From CAKZLS01 sp963786305 (lineage in GTDB: Bacteria > Pseudomonadota > Alphaproteobacteria > Rhodospirillales > Defluviicoccaceae): DNA of 64,000 bases. The notes beneath the pieces were generated by a model. It had not been told where the DNA came from, made no database searches, and saw only the letters and a program-made list of their open reading frames with translations. Numbering within the stretch: the first letter of the stretch is position 1; each line of letters opens with the position of its first letter. The stretch covers positions 62,001 to 126,000 of the forward strand of contig CAWAYL010000008.1 in assembly GCA_963786305.1 (NCBI GenBank), in the 5' to 3' direction. This document shows, one piece after another, positions 22,826 through 33,145 of this stretch. Both the position numbers and the translations under genes were made by a program.

Positions 22826-23392
22826 TTAAGAGGAAGCGACAGCGGTTTGTTCCGGGCTCGCCGTCCCCAGAGCATCCAGATACCGCTGGCGGCTTTCAAG
22901 GATGGCCTGGCGCGCTTCTCGAGGGCCTTTCCAGCCCTCCATTCGAGTCTTTTTTCCCTCAAGCTCTTTGTAAATCGTGAAGAAGTGCTCGATTTCGGTC
23001 AGGACGTGAGTAAAAATCTGATCAATGGTGTGAATCTGCTCATAACGCGGGTTCCGGTCAGGGACAGCGAGTATTTTTGTGTCCCGTCCGTGCTCGTCCA
23101 CCATGGCAAGCAGTCCCACGGGGCGCACATCCAGCATGCAGCCGGGAAACGTCGCCTCATCGACCGAGACAAGCACGTCCAGCGGGTCATCGTCCTCGGC
23201 AAGGGTTCCGGGGATAAAACCGTAATCCCCAGGATAGTGCATCGGCGAATACAAAGTGCGATCCAGCCGGAAAACCCCGAGTTTTGAATCGTACTCGTAT
23301 TTGTTTGACGAGTTCTTAGGAATCTCGACAATCATCCGGACAATCTCCGGAGACTGAGAACCCGGGTCGATCGTGTGTAGCATCGGTTGCAT
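22826..23392 (-). CDS. ppa: inorganic pyrophosphatase, family I
   Basis: Intact 188-residue soluble pyrophosphatase that hydrolyses PPi and pulls biosynthesis forward. Signature residues: EIPKNSSNKYEYD near the N-terminus, YPGDYGFIPGTLAEDDDPLD (the DGDPLDVL-type metal motif), VPDRNPRY and YKELEGKK. The start is ATG 23392 (MQPMLHTIDPG); the frame stays open upstream without family similarity. There is no strong ribosome site. It faces priA across a 175-base divergent spacer. Confidence 0.92.
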   Translation of the reverse strand: MQPMLHTIDPGSQSPEIVRMIVEIPKNSSNKYEYDSKLGVFRLDRTLYSPMHYPGDYGFIPGTLAEDDDPLDVLVSVDEATFPGCMLDVRPVGLLAMVDEHGRDTKILAVPDRNPRYEQIHTIDQIFTHVLTEIEHFFTIYKELEGKKTRMEGWKGPREARQAILESRQRYLDALGTASPEQTAVASS

Positions 23393-23567
23393 TTTGTTAG
23401 GGTAGCTAAATCCCTCGATTATTGCAAGTAAACCGCCCTGCAGCACGCGTCTTCCTGCTGCAAAGAAAGGTAAATTGTTCCATAGAAGCGATTGTCGAAT
23501 AATCTTTCGCGAAGCCAATAAATCTCCCGCACTAGCCAACCCGGGGCGCGTAGCATAGAATCCTGAG

Positions 23568-24400
23568 ATGCCCCGGAATCGTTCAGTGAAAAAGCCGCAG
23601 CGTAGCCGGCCTCCCGCGCCCGTGATGATCCAAGTGGCGGTTCTGGCCGCCATTCGGCACCCTCTGACGTACTCGCTCCCGGAGTCTCTGGACGTTCGCG
23701 TGGGCCAGCGCCTCCTGGTTCCGCTCGGGTCGCGCCGGGTGATCGGGATCGCGCTGGGCGCGGCGCCGGCCCTTCCCTCGGGAGTCCGCATTCGGGAGGT
23801 TATTCGTGTACTTGACCCTGAGCCGGTCCTCCTGCCGGAACTTTTGACGCTGGGAGAATGGATTGCGGATTACTATTTAGCTCCGCTGGGTGAAGTTTTC
23901 CGCGCCATGTTGCCTTTGCGACCCCAGACCCGCAAGGTACGCCTAGCCGAGTTGACGGCGTCCGGACGTCAAAGACTTCAGGAAATAGCCGGAAGCCTTC
24001 TTGACGAAACCCGGCAAAGCGCCGAAGCCTGCCTGCTGCGATACGTTGATGAACAGCCTGGTCGAACACTCGAATCACTCCGAAGGAAGTTCGATAAAAC
24101 CTCGCCGGGTCTTATTTCCCAGGCCGTCAAGAACAATCTCATTGTGCTTTCAGCCGCCGAGCGCGCGCTCGGCCGGAAAAAAGTCTACGCCATCCGTTTA
24201 GCCGGCCCCTTGGAATCCCGGACACAAAAACTCTCGCCCGTGGCGCGCCGAATTGTTGACGCACTCGAGCGCGACGGAGAAGCCGATGACCATCGCACAC
24301 TTTTGCAGGCAGCGCGAGCCACCTTGGCCCATCTAAAAAAATTGCAGCAGCAAGGCATCGTGGAGTTCGCCGACGTGCCGCTTCCCGCGGACGAGCCCGC
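23568..24400 (+). CDS. priA: primosomal protein PriA, N-terminal part, truncated at the junction
   Basis: About 278 residues of PriA, the replication-restart helicase. Visible are the 3'-DNA-binding domain (IQVAVLAAIRHPLTYSLPES, GQRLLVPLGSRRVIGIALG, LLPELLTLGEWIADYYLAP) and a winged-helix region (KTSPGLISQAVKNNLIVLSA). The helicase domain (DEAH box, zinc cysteines) is absent: similarity ends near VEFADVPLPADE and the following bases are antisense addA from another genome. The apparent continuation of the frame to 24554 is therefore artificial. A complete PriA would need ~500 more residues. Confidence 0.85.
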
Positions 24401-24410
24401 CAGCCAGGAG
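24390..24410. other. junction between two unrelated genome segments
   Basis: Left of this point the + strand encodes PriA; right of it the - strand encodes AddA. PriA loses its helicase domain and AddA loses its C-terminal part after the segment SLEGFLSWLAG. No insertion sequence, integrase, tRNA or repeat is seen at the switch. The breakpoint is placed by where each protein stops resembling its family, so it is accurate only to about 10-20 bases. Confidence 0.75.
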
Positions 24411-26705
24411 AGAAAGCCCTCCAGGGACGGCGGGTGGGTGTGCTCGAAATCCAGGGCGAGGTCGAGGAACTCTGCGATGGGATCCTCGGCTTCGCGTCCC
24501 AACCGCGAAAACAGGCGTTTGCGGCCTCCCATCGGCCCCAGCAGTTTGGCATAGAACTCGAAGGGCGGCATGGTGTCGGCAAGCGCCAGCAACTCGGAGA
24601 GGTGCCGGGAGGCGTTGCCGAACGCGGGGGCATCGGCCGCGTGGGCGCGAAGCGAATTCCACAGGCTGCCCCGCCGGCCGTAGGCCAGCCGGAACAGGTG
24701 GTCCTCGTCGAGACCGATCAACGGACATTTGAGCACCGTCGCGAGGGTCAGATCGTCGGTCGGCAGCAGGACGAAACGCCCGACGGCGATCAGGTCCATC
24801 ACCGCCATCTGATCGGTCAGCACCATGCGGTCCACGCCGGTTACCGGCACCCGCAGCAACTTGAGCGCCCGCACCAGTTCCTCGACGAAGGCGGTCCGGC
24901 GGCGGACCAGCACCATGATGTCTCCGGCGGCGATGGGCCGTCCCTTGGACTCGAGGACCTCCGATCCGCCGATCATGTCGCGAATCCGCCGCGCGATGAG
25001 CTGGGCGAGCCGGGCCTGGGGGGAGTCTCCCCGGAGGCGTTCGACTGGGGGTTTCCATGGCGCCGGCGCATCGGTCTCGAGCGGCTTCACCGGTGGCCAC
25101 AGCTCGACCATGCCGCCGTGCCGCATGCGCCAGGCCTGGTGCTGGATGGGCTGGCCGTCGAGCGCCAGGCCGTCCGAGGCGCCGGGAAGGCGGAAAACCG
25201 CGTCGACCGCCTGCAGAATGGCCCGGGTGGACCGGAACGACACGGTCAGATCGATGGGCCGCCAGTTCCGCGCCGCCCGCGTGACCTGCAGGCCGAACAC
25301 GTCTTGATGGCTCACGAACAGCTCGGGCGCGGCGCCTTGGAAGCTGTAGATGGATTGCTTCACGTCGCCGACGGCGAACACCGTCCGAATGCCTTCGCGC
25401 GCGCCCGTGCCGGCGAAGAATTCCGACGTCAGGGCGCGCACGATGCGCCACTGTTCCGGGCTGGTATCCTGGGCTTCGTCGATGAGCACGTGATCGATGC
25501 CGCCGTCGAGCTTGAACAGCACCCACGACGTATTGCCCTCGCGTTCGAGCAGGCGGGCAACGTGAAGGATCAGATCGTTGTAGTCGAGCACCGCCCGGGC
25601 CGCCTTGAGCCGACCATAGGCGTCGAGCAAGGCGTTTCCGAGGATCAGGAGGGCGGCGGTGGCCCGCGCGGTGGCGGCTGCGCGGCGCCGCATGACCACG
25701 CCCAGAACCCGCTCGGCTTCGCGTCCGAGCACGTCGTCGACACCGGGAGCGAGGGCGGCGGCTTTCTTGGTGATCAGTTTCTTGAGCACCGTTGGCGATG
25801 TCGCTGTCGTCAGAAAGGCCGTCTGATAGGTGTCGAAGGTGGCGTGCCGCGAGTCGGGCGTGGCCTCCAGCCACCCGGCGATCTTCAGGCCCCTTTCGCG
25901 GTCCTTGTCCGATCCCTCCGCCAACGCCGCCGCGGCCCGGCGCAGAGCCGTGGCGTCGAAGGCAGGATCGTCGCAGGCGTCCGCGATGACGCAATCCGGT
26001 GTTTCGTCTCGTGCCGACGCCCAGCAGATCGCGAACGGCGGCGATGACGCCTTCCATCGAGCCATGGGTTTCGATCAACCGCCCAAGGCGGCTTCGCTCG
26101 GCGGCCAGCGACGCCATGAGGTCGGCAAAACCGGTTTCATGCAGATGGCGGGTGACCTCCGACAGCGCCCATGCCAACGGACCCCGGTCTCTCCGGGCGC
26201 GGATCAGGATGTGTTCACGGGCATGGCGCAGAAGTTCCCGGGCATCCGCCTCGTCCATCACCGAAAAGTGCGGCGCCACACCCGCTTCCAGCGGAAACCG
26301 GCCGAGAAGCGACTGGCAGAAGGCGTGAATGGTCTGGATGTTCATGCCGCCGGGCGTGTCCAGCACCCGCGCGAACAACTGGCGGGCGCGAACCCTCTCG
26401 ACGTCCTCCGCCCGACGCCCGAGAAGATGGCGCAGTTCGATGTCGAGTTCGGCCTCGGGCAGGGCCGCCCAACCGCCGAGCTGTCTGGCGATGCGGGTGT
26501 TCATCTCGGCCGTCGCCGCCTTGGTGTAGGTCAGACAGAGGACGCGTTCCGGCCGGGTTCCGGTCAGCATCAACCGGAGCACGCGGTCGGTCAGCACCTT
26601 GGTCTTTCCGGTGCCCGCCGACGCCATGACCCATACCGACGCGCCGGGGTCGGTGGCGCCGCGTTGCGCGCCGTTGGGATCCATCGGTATCGCCGTCAAT
26701 GCCAT
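24400..26705 (-). CDS. addA: double-strand break repair helicase AddA, 3'-truncated and frameshifted
   Basis: UvrD-like ATPase subunit of the alphaproteobacterial AddAB recombination complex. The N-terminus (MASAGTGKTKVLTDRVLRLM) is Walker A; further motifs are CLTYTKAATAEMNTRIA, LIDEAQDTSPEQWRIV (Walker B), FAVGDVKQSIYSFQGA and DLTVSFRST. One frameshift lies near 26010. The gene runs off into the junction at ~24400, so the last helicase motifs and the C-terminal PD-(D/E)XK nuclease are missing: about 770 of an expected ~1150 residues remain. The start ATG 26705 overlaps the addB stop (ATGA). Confidence 0.88.
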
Positions 26706-29700
26706 CAGTCGTCCTCGTCACCGCCCGCCGACCATTCCTTGACGCGCGCCAGATGTTCATAGTCGCTGAACTTCGGGGCCGCGGCGGGCGATGGCCGCGA
26801 TCGGTAGGGCGTGGCTTCCATGTCGAATTCGGTCACCAGGGCGCGCAGCCCGTCGATGGCATCGCCGGCGAGTTCCCGAGGCTCGGTCTTCAGCGTTATT
26901 TGCTGACCCGCCGGCTCGCCGCCGCTTAGGCGCCAGTATGTGAGGTCGGAAACGGCCCTTGCGGCGATCCCCGTAAAACCGCCGGCCTCGGCGATGGCCG
27001 CTTCGAGGGGAAGCTGCGGGGCGAAGCCGGCCTTGACCTCCTTTTCGCTGGGCGGCGCGCCGGTCTTGTAGTCGATGATGGCGAGCGAACCGTCGGCCAG
27101 GAGATCGATCCGATCGGCGATGGCGGTAACCGCGAAGGGGTCCTCGGGCACATCGATGGTCATTGTGCCCTCGACCTCGGTAAAGCTCGCTTGAATGCCC
27201 GCTCTGCGGTCGCGCTCCACGTCGACGAACCACCGGGCGATCCGCTCGAAGCGGGGCCACCAGAACGCCGCGATCGCCGGCTGCTCCAGAAGGCCGCCGA
27301 AGGCCTCGCGGCCGGCTTCGAGCAGGGCATCGATGGCATTGGCGGCATTGGCCGGAAGCGGTCCCGGATGCTTCGCCACGAACTCATCGAGGGCTCGATG
27401 GATGCGGGCGCCGTAGTCGGCGGCGGTCGGGTCGGCGTCGATCGGATCGAGGGCCCTGAGCTTCAGAATGTGGCGTGCGTAGATGGCGTAGGGATCGCGC
27501 ATCCAGGTCTCCACCTGGGTCACCGACAGGCGTCTTGGCCGCGCCGTGACGGGGGGCCTCGGTTCCGGCGGATCGATGGCCCTGACCCGCTCGGGAGCGT
27601 CGAGGTTCGCTTGCCATCGGAGCCAGGGGCCGGCGCCGCGCGCGGTCTCGGATCCGCCGGCCATCTGGATGACGTTTTCCAGCCGCAGCAGCCATCGGCA
27701 CGGAACGGTGGGGCTGCCCGCCATCCGGCTCGAACGGGTCAGCCAGACCTCCGGCGCCGAAAACGCCTGGGCGAAGTCATGGGCGGAAAGCCCGATACGC
27801 CGTTCCGGCAGCGGCAGTCCGAACTCCCGCATCATCGGCCGGCTCATCCAAGGACTGGCGTGCGTCTTGGGCGGCCACGTATCCTCGTTCAACGATCCGA
27901 GGATCATCACATCGGTTTGCTGCAGGCGGGCTTCCAGGGGCCCCAGGATAGCGATGCGAGGGTGCCGCCCGTAGCGCGGCCGGACCACCCGCCCGGCGAG
28001 CAGCACGTCGAGCAACGCCGGGTAGGCATCGGTCGCCAACGGATCGCAGCCGTCGGCCGCTTCGTTGAGCTCGGCGACGAAACCGGCGGCGGCTTCGCCC
28101 GCCTCGCCGGCCCACAGGCGCTCGGCGCCGGTCTCGGCGTGGCTGGCGGCCAGCCGCTCCGCCATATCCATGTGCGCGCGCAGGAGATCGCGGATGGTCG
28201 CCGTGCCGGCGGCGAACAGGGCGGCGAACGCGTCAACCGCTTCCGTCAATCTCGCCAGGATATCCATCAGTTCCGGCTCGCCGCCCTTGGCCTGGACGGC
28301 CGCCGTCAGGCCGGCGAAGCCCGGCGGCGGCCTCGGACCCCGCAGCACGGTGCGCTCCAGATGGCGGACGCGGGCCCGAAACTGGGCGGGAAACAGCCCG
28401 CAGGCGGCCAGTGGGTGCTTGACGACGCTCAGCAGCGGAACGGGCGCGGCGTCTTCCGCAACCATTCGCGCGGTCAGCCGCAGGAACGCGCCGGGGGGTG
28501 TCTCCGCCAGCGGCCGGCCGGCCGAATCGTCCACCTCCACGTTCCAGCGCTCGAGCTCGCGGGCGACGCGGCGCGCCAGCGGCCGATCGGGCGTCACCAG
28601 AGCCGCCGTTTTTTCCGGATGTTCCAAGGTGCCGCGCATGATCAAGGCGATGGTTCGGGCTTCTTCCTCCGGACCCGGGGCATCGATCCGCCTGACCGAC
28701 GCTAGGGCGCGCTCGGGCGGCGGCGGCGGTTCGCGGTCGCTGCCGGCGGTGGCGGCGGGGCGCAGCGCCCGAGCGATCAGCGCCGCGCGCTCCGGCGGTG
28801 TTCCGCCGACGCCGCCGGCGGGCCACGGGCGGACGTCGCGGCGATCGAGACCGAGGCGGGCGAGCAGGCGCGCCATGCCGTATTGCGGATGCGTCGGCTT
28901 CAGCGCGGTCCAGGTGTCATCGTCGGCGGCGGTGTCGAGCCCGGGGAGGATCAGCGCGCCCCGCGGCATCCGCGCCACCACCGCCAGCAGTTCGGCGGTC
29001 GCCGGCATGCTGCCGGTGGAACCGGCGGCGATGACGCGATCCTTCGGCGGCGTTTTCAGCCACGCCCGCGCCTGGGCCTCCAGCACCAGATTGCGGCGCT
29101 CGGCCGGGTCGACGCAGCCTTCTTCCGCCAGGACCCGGGGCCACGCGTCGGTGAGGATGGAGAGGAACTTGAGGGTGATTTCCCAGTGCTCGGCGAAGCG
29201 GTCCGGAACGAGGTCCGGCAGGCGCCGGAAATCGAGCCGTTCGGTGTGCACCTGATCGAGAAGCCGCGCCAATTCCGCCGCCAGCCGGGCCGCCTGGTCG
29301 GCCGGGACGGGATCGGTGCGGTACAGGGCATGGATCACCCGCATGAGCAGGAGCTGGCGGCGCAACGGAGAGATCGCGGGCGGGATCTCGGTGTTGGCGA
29401 ACAGCGCCGTCTCATCGGCACCGCCGAGCGCCAATTCGTCCTCGTCGATGTCGCCCAACGGCAGCATGCGCGGCAGCAGCAGCGGCCGGCCGGCGCTGCG
29501 GCGGAGAAAGGCGTCCGTCAATGAGCGGCAGGCGCGGCGCGTCGGCAGCAATATGGTGACGGCCGCCAGGATCGACGGCTCGTCGCCGATGGTTTCTTCG
29601 ATACCCGCCGCCAAGGCATCGACGAAAGGCAGGCCCGGACGGATGGTGTAGACGTTCGGCGGCCTCTCGCCCGGCAACGGCGCGATGGGGGGCGTCCTCG

Positions 29701-29707
29701 GCGTCAT
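26705..29707 (-). CDS. addB: double-strand break repair protein AddB
   Basis: Intact 1000-residue AddB, partner of AddA in Chi-dependent end resection. The N-terminus (VYTIRPGLPFVDALAAGI, ILLPTRRACRSLTDAFL) is the inactive helicase-like domain of alphaproteobacterial AddB. The C-terminus has a PD-(D/E)XK nuclease signature, IADRIDLLADGSLAIIDYKT with the downstream QLPLEAAI helix. ATG 29707 is preferred because it overlaps the murU stop (ATGA) and starts the conserved region; longer open sequence upstream overlaps murU. It is translationally coupled to addA. Confidence 0.92.
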   Translation of the reverse strand: MTPRTPPIAPLPGERPPNVYTIRPGLPFVDALAAGIEETIGDEPSILAAVTILLPTRRACRSLTDAFLRRSAGRPLLLPRMLPLGDIDEDELALGGADETALFANTEIPPAISPLRRQLLLMRVIHALYRTDPVPADQAARLAAELARLLDQVHTERLDFRRLPDLVPDRFAEHWEITLKFLSILTDAWPRVLAEEGCVDPAERRNLVLEAQARAWLKTPPKDRVIAAGSTGSMPATAELLAVVARMPRGALILPGLDTAADDDTWTALKPTHPQYGMARLLARLGLDRRDVRPWPAGGVGGTPPERAALIARALRPAATAGSDREPPPPPERALASVRRIDAPGPEEEARTIALIMRGTLEHPEKTAALVTPDRPLARRVARELERWNVEVDDSAGRPLAETPPGAFLRLTARMVAEDAAPVPLLSVVKHPLAACGLFPAQFRARVRHLERTVLRGPRPPPGFAGLTAAVQAKGGEPELMDILARLTEAVDAFAALFAAGTATIRDLLRAHMDMAERLAASHAETGAERLWAGEAGEAAAGFVAELNEAADGCDPLATDAYPALLDVLLAGRVVRPRYGRHPRIAILGPLEARLQQTDVMILGSLNEDTWPPKTHASPWMSRPMMREFGLPLPERRIGLSAHDFAQAFSAPEVWLTRSSRMAGSPTVPCRWLLRLENVIQMAGGSETARGAGPWLRWQANLDAPERVRAIDPPEPRPPVTARPRRLSVTQVETWMRDPYAIYARHILKLRALDPIDADPTAADYGARIHRALDEFVAKHPGPLPANAANAIDALLEAGREAFGGLLEQPAIAAFWWPRFERIARWFVDVERDRRAGIQASFTEVEGTMTIDVPEDPFAVTAIADRIDLLADGSLAIIDYKTGAPPSEKEVKAGFAPQLPLEAAIAEAGGFTGIAARAVSDLTYWRLSGGEPAGQQITLKTEPRELAGDAIDGLRALVTEFDMEATPYRSRPSPAAAPKFSDYEHLARVKEWSAGGDEDD

Positions 29708-30447
29708 GCCGCGGACCGCGGGTGTTGCGGGACCAGCCTTTCGGCGACCGCCAGATCCTTCGGAGTGCCCACATGGAACCACCCGCCTTGGTGAGCGATA
29801 CCGGACAATCGGCCCTGTCCGATGGATCGATCGAACACAACGTTCAGCGAAAACGGTCCGTCGGGCGCGTCTTCGAACAGGCGTGGATGCAGGATCTGGA
29901 CACCGGCGAACATGTAGGGCGCCATGGTCCGTTCGGGCCGCCGCGTCAGGCGGCCGTCGGTGGCCAGCACGAAATCCCCCATACCGTCGTAGCCATGGGC
30001 GGTCACCGTGGAATGCAGCAACAAGAGACCATCCATTCGGTCGTCGTCCCAGGCCTCGGCAAGGGCGTCGAGGGTGGGTCGCAGGCCATCGATCCAGAGC
30101 GCGTCGCCGTTCACCACGAAGAACGCCGCGTCACCCAGCAGCGGCAGGGCCCGGGCGACACCGCCACCGGTTTCCAGCCGATCCTCTTCCACCGAAAGAA
30201 CGATGCGCGGCGAGGATCGCCGGCTCACGTGCCCCGCGACCTTTTCCGCCTGATAGTGGGCGTTCACGACGATGGTCTCGACCCCCGCCTTTTCGAGATG
30301 ATCGATGGCCCGGTCGAGCAGGGTGCGGCCGGCCACCGGGATCAGAGGCTTCGGGAGCGTTTCGGTGATGGGCCGCATCCGCAGCCCGAGACCGGCCGCC
30401 AGGATCATGCCATGGCGGGGCATGGCACCGTTGAGATGCGCGCTCAT
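29704..30447 (-). CDS. murU: MurU-type N-acetylmuramate-1-phosphate uridylyltransferase
   Basis: A 247-residue sugar-phosphate nucleotidyltransferase. The pyrophosphorylase motif MILAAGLGLRMRPITETLPK is followed by PLIPVAGRTLLDRAIDHLEK, TGGGVARALPLLG and VVNGDALW (metal Asp). In the anhydromuropeptide recycling route of Pseudomonas and many Alphaproteobacteria, MurU makes UDP-MurNAc from the product of AmgK, bypassing fosfomycin-sensitive MurA. It overlaps amgK upstream (ATGA at 30444-30447) and addB downstream. The internal Met at 30423 is an alternative start. Confidence 0.86.
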   Translation of the reverse strand: MSAHLNGAMPRHGMILAAGLGLRMRPITETLPKPLIPVAGRTLLDRAIDHLEKAGVETIVVNAHYQAEKVAGHVSRRSSPRIVLSVEEDRLETGGGVARALPLLGDAAFFVVNGDALWIDGLRPTLDALAEAWDDDRMDGLLLLHSTVTAHGYDGMGDFVLATDGRLTRRPERTMAPYMFAGVQILHPRLFEDAPDGPFSLNVVFDRSIGQGRLSGIAHQGGWFHVGTPKDLAVAERLVPQHPRSAA

Positions 30448-31461
30448 TCGCCGGCCGGTCGGCATGCGGGGATACCCCGAGCCTCGAGGGGGACGTTGGC
30501 GTCGAACCACGCGGCGACGGCGTTCAGCGCCGGATGACGCAGCGCCCGTTCCAACAGCCGCCAGACCCGCGGAATGTGAACCAGGTAGCCGGCCTTGCCG
30601 TCGCGAACGCACAGCCGGGTAAAGATGCCGATGACCTTGGCGTGCCGCTGGGCGGCGAGGATGGCGAAAGCGGCTTCGAAGCTCCGCCGGTCCACGCCGC
30701 CCAATCCGCCGAAATACCGGGCCAGCATCGCGTCCTTGAGGCCGGCGGCGATATCGCGGCGCGCGTCCTCCAGCAAGGACATCAGGTCGTAGGCGGTGGC
30801 GCCGGCGACCGCGTCCTGGAAATCCAGCAGACCGCACGCCGAAACGCCCTCGCGGTCGGCCAGCCGCATGAGATTGTCGACGTGGAAGTCGCGCAGCACG
30901 AGGGTTCGGGGTTGCTCGAAGACCACCGGAAACGTCGCGGGTCCATGCGTCGATGTAGTCCTTGCGAACGGCTTCCGACGGCGATCCATCGAGGACCTCC
31001 GGCAGGTAGCAGTCGGTCAGCAGCAGTGCTTCGTCCAGCAGGCGGACCCGGTCGTAGGCGGGCGTTCCCGCCGGCACGCTTTCCGATGCCGGCAGCCGGT
31101 GCAGGTGGACGAGAACGTCGACGGCCAGCGCATAGAGTTCGATCTCGTCGGCGCCCGTGTCGAGCAGCCGGGTGAAGGTGTCGTCGCCGAGATCCTCGAG
31201 CAGCAGCAATCCGCTATCGGCGTCCTCGGCGAGGATGCGGGGCGCGCTCAGGCCGAGGTTCGACAGGTGGCGGGCGATGGTGAGGAAAGGGCGAACGTCT
31301 TCGTGTTCCGGCGGCGCATCCATCAGCACGGCCCGCCGCCCGCCGGCCGCGAGCCTGTGGTAGCTGCGAAAGGACGCATCGTCCGCTAGCGGGCGGACAT
31401 CGCCGAGGCGCCAGCCGTGGGCGGTCAGGAAGGCTTCGATCCGGCGCCGGCGATCAATCAA
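30444..31461 (-). CDS. amgK: AmgK-type MurNAc/GlcNAc anomeric kinase, one frameshift
   Basis: An aminoglycoside phosphotransferase-fold kinase of ~338 residues. The N-lobe contains LADDASFRSYHRLAAGGRRA and LLLLEDLGDDTFTRLL; the catalytic region LVLRDFHVDNLMRL and the metal-binding LLDFQDAVAGATAYDLMSLL follow after a frame change near 30935. The family phosphorylates the C1 of MurNAc, giving the MurU substrate. The start is uncertain; TTG 31461 overlaps tsaE and fits the protein start. The single break could be sequencing error, as neighbours are intact. Confidence 0.82.
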
Positions 31462-31952
31462 GGCCAATCCCCGCAAGGCGGGCGCGCCAGCGGCCGCGGC
31501 CTTCGAGAACGACCCGGCGCGCATCGGGCGTCTGGCCTTCGGCAAGCGTGATGTCCAGGCGGCGGGCGGGCAGCAGGGGGCCCAGCCGGTCCGGCCACTC
31601 CACCAGCGAGACCGCGGCGGAGAACGCCTCCTCGATACCCAATTCGTAGGCTTCCTCGAACGAGTTCGAGACGAAACAGGTCGAAATGATAGGTGGGGGC
31701 CGCCGACTGGTCCGCCAGCTCATACACCTGAACCAAGGTGAAGGTCGGGCTGGGGACGTCTTCGAACGGATCGCCGCGCGCCCGGACGAAGGCGCGGGCA
31801 AACACGGTCTTGCCGACGCCGAGATCCCCCCAGAGGGCCAGGACGTCTCCCGGCCCGGCGATGGGCGCCAGGCGGCGGGCGAGGGCCTCGGTCGATGCTT
31901 CATCGGGGAGGTCCCGCCGGATCTCGAAATCCGCTCCATCCGTGTTCCGCAT
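31454..31952 (-). CDS. tsaE: tRNA threonylcarbamoyladenosine biosynthesis ATPase TsaE, one frameshift
   Basis: The small ATPase that supports TsaBD in making t6A at position 37 of ANN-decoding tRNAs. P-loop WGDLGVGKTVFARAFVRARG and the switch-like DVPSPTFTLVQVYE are clear, followed by YHFDLFRLE; after a frame change near 31675 the sequence continues SFEEAYELGIEEAFS and SLVEWPDRLGPLLP, the conserved ELG..EWP block. About 165 residues, normal length. The start MRNTDGADFEIRRDLPDE at 31952 is one of two possible. The TGA stop overlaps the start region of amgK. Confidence 0.87.
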
Positions 31953-32110
31953 GAACCCGTCAACCCGTCGACCGGCAACGGCCGGATCTCGCGCTCGCGG
32001 GCGCGTCCGGTCTCGCGAAACCGGCGCGAAGCTTGCGCCCGCGCCTTCGGCGGGTCATTTTAGGGCTGTCCGAAGGAGAAAGAACAACAACCATACGAGC
32101 CGGAGTTTCC

Positions 32111-33145
32111 ATGTCAGAGGACCCGCAGAAGACGGATGTCGCCATCATCGGCGCCGGTCCGGTCGGGATATTCGCTGTTTTTGAATGCGGGATGGTGAAC
32201 CTGTCCTGCCATGTGATCGACGCCTTGGCGGGGGCGGGGGGCCAATGCACCGCGCTTTACCCCGAGAAACCCATCTACGACATTCCCGGCTATCCGACAA
32301 TCATGGCCGGGGAACTGATCGACAAGCTGCGTCAACAGGCCGAACCGTTCAAGCCGGTTTATCGTTTCGGGCAGCAGGTCGTGCGATTGGAGCCCTCCGA
32401 CGGCAACCGCTGGGTGGTGCAAACCTCGACCGGAGGGCGAATCGACGCCGGAGCGGTCATCGTCGCGGCCGGTGTCGGCGCGTTCGGGCCCAACCGCCCG
32501 CCGCTCGCCGGTATCGAGCAGTACGAAGGGCATCCGCCGGGTCATGGTGTGCACTACTTCATCGAGCGCCGGGAGGACTACCGCGGCCGCCATGTGGTCA
32601 TCGCCGGCGGCGGCGATTCGGCCGTCGACTGGGCGGTGTCGCTGGCGGAACTGGCGGCGAGCGTATCGGTCGTCCACCGCCGGCCCAAGTTCCGGGCCGC
32701 GCCCGAGAGTACCCGGAAAATGCAGGAGCTCGCCGACGGCGGCGCTATCGATCTGGTCATTCCCTATCAGCTTCACGGCCTCGAAGGGGTCGGCGGAGAG
32801 CTCAGAACGGTGGTGGTTAGCGATCTCGACGGCGCCCGCAGACGCCTGCGCGCCGATGCGCTTTTGCCCTTCTTCGGGCTGTCGCAGAACCTCGGCCCCA
32901 TTCTCGAATGGGGACTGAACGTGGATCGCCATCATATCGTGGTGGATCCCAGCACGTGCGCCACCGACCGGCCGGGCATTTACGCCATCGGCGATATCGT
33001 CGCCTATCCGGGCAAGCTCAAGCTGATCCTCAGCGGCTTCGCCGAAGCGGCGGCGGCGGCTCACGGAATTTACCATCTTCTTCATCCGGACGAAGCGTTG
33101 CACTTCGAACACTCCACGACCAAGGGGATTCCCCAGCTGTCATGA
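32111..33145 (+). CDS. ferredoxin/flavodoxin-NADP reductase, thioredoxin reductase-like
   Basis: A 344-residue flavoprotein of the TrxR-like ferredoxin-NADP reductase class. The FAD motif is VAIIGAGPVGIFAVFECGMV, followed by GGQCTALYPEKPIYDIPGYP, the NADP motif VVIAGGGDSAVDWAVSLAEL, and C-terminal GIYAIGDIVAYPGKLKLIL. The redox CxxC of thioredoxin reductase is absent, as expected for this class. It transfers electrons between NADPH and ferredoxin or flavodoxin. The start ATG 32111 lies behind GGAG. Its TGA overlaps the start of the aminotransferase gene (ATGA), indicating coupled translation. Confidence 0.88.
   Translation: MSEDPQKTDVAIIGAGPVGIFAVFECGMVNLSCHVIDALAGAGGQCTALYPEKPIYDIPGYPTIMAGELIDKLRQQAEPFKPVYRFGQQVVRLEPSDGNRWVVQTSTGGRIDAGAVIVAAGVGAFGPNRPPLAGIEQYEGHPPGHGVHYFIERREDYRGRHVVIAGGGDSAVDWAVSLAELAASVSVVHRRPKFRAAPESTRKMQELADGGAIDLVIPYQLHGLEGVGGELRTVVVSDLDGARRRLRADALLPFFGLSQNLGPILEWGLNVDRHHIVVDPSTCATDRPGIYAIGDIVAYPGKLKLILSGFAEAAAAAHGIYHLLHPDEALHFEHSTTKGIPQLS

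Noticed and set aside
24400..24554. Apparent PriA C-terminal extension past the junction
   Set aside because: The bases are antisense addA; the protein there is Arg/Ser-rich with no PriA motif.
24434..26047. A 537-codon + strand frame opposite addA
   Set aside because: AddA motifs on the minus strand are clear; the opposite frame is open because of high GC codon bias and has no domain.
27191..28705. A 504-codon + strand frame opposite addB
   Set aside because: Shadow of addB, Arg/Gly-rich and without recognisable motifs.
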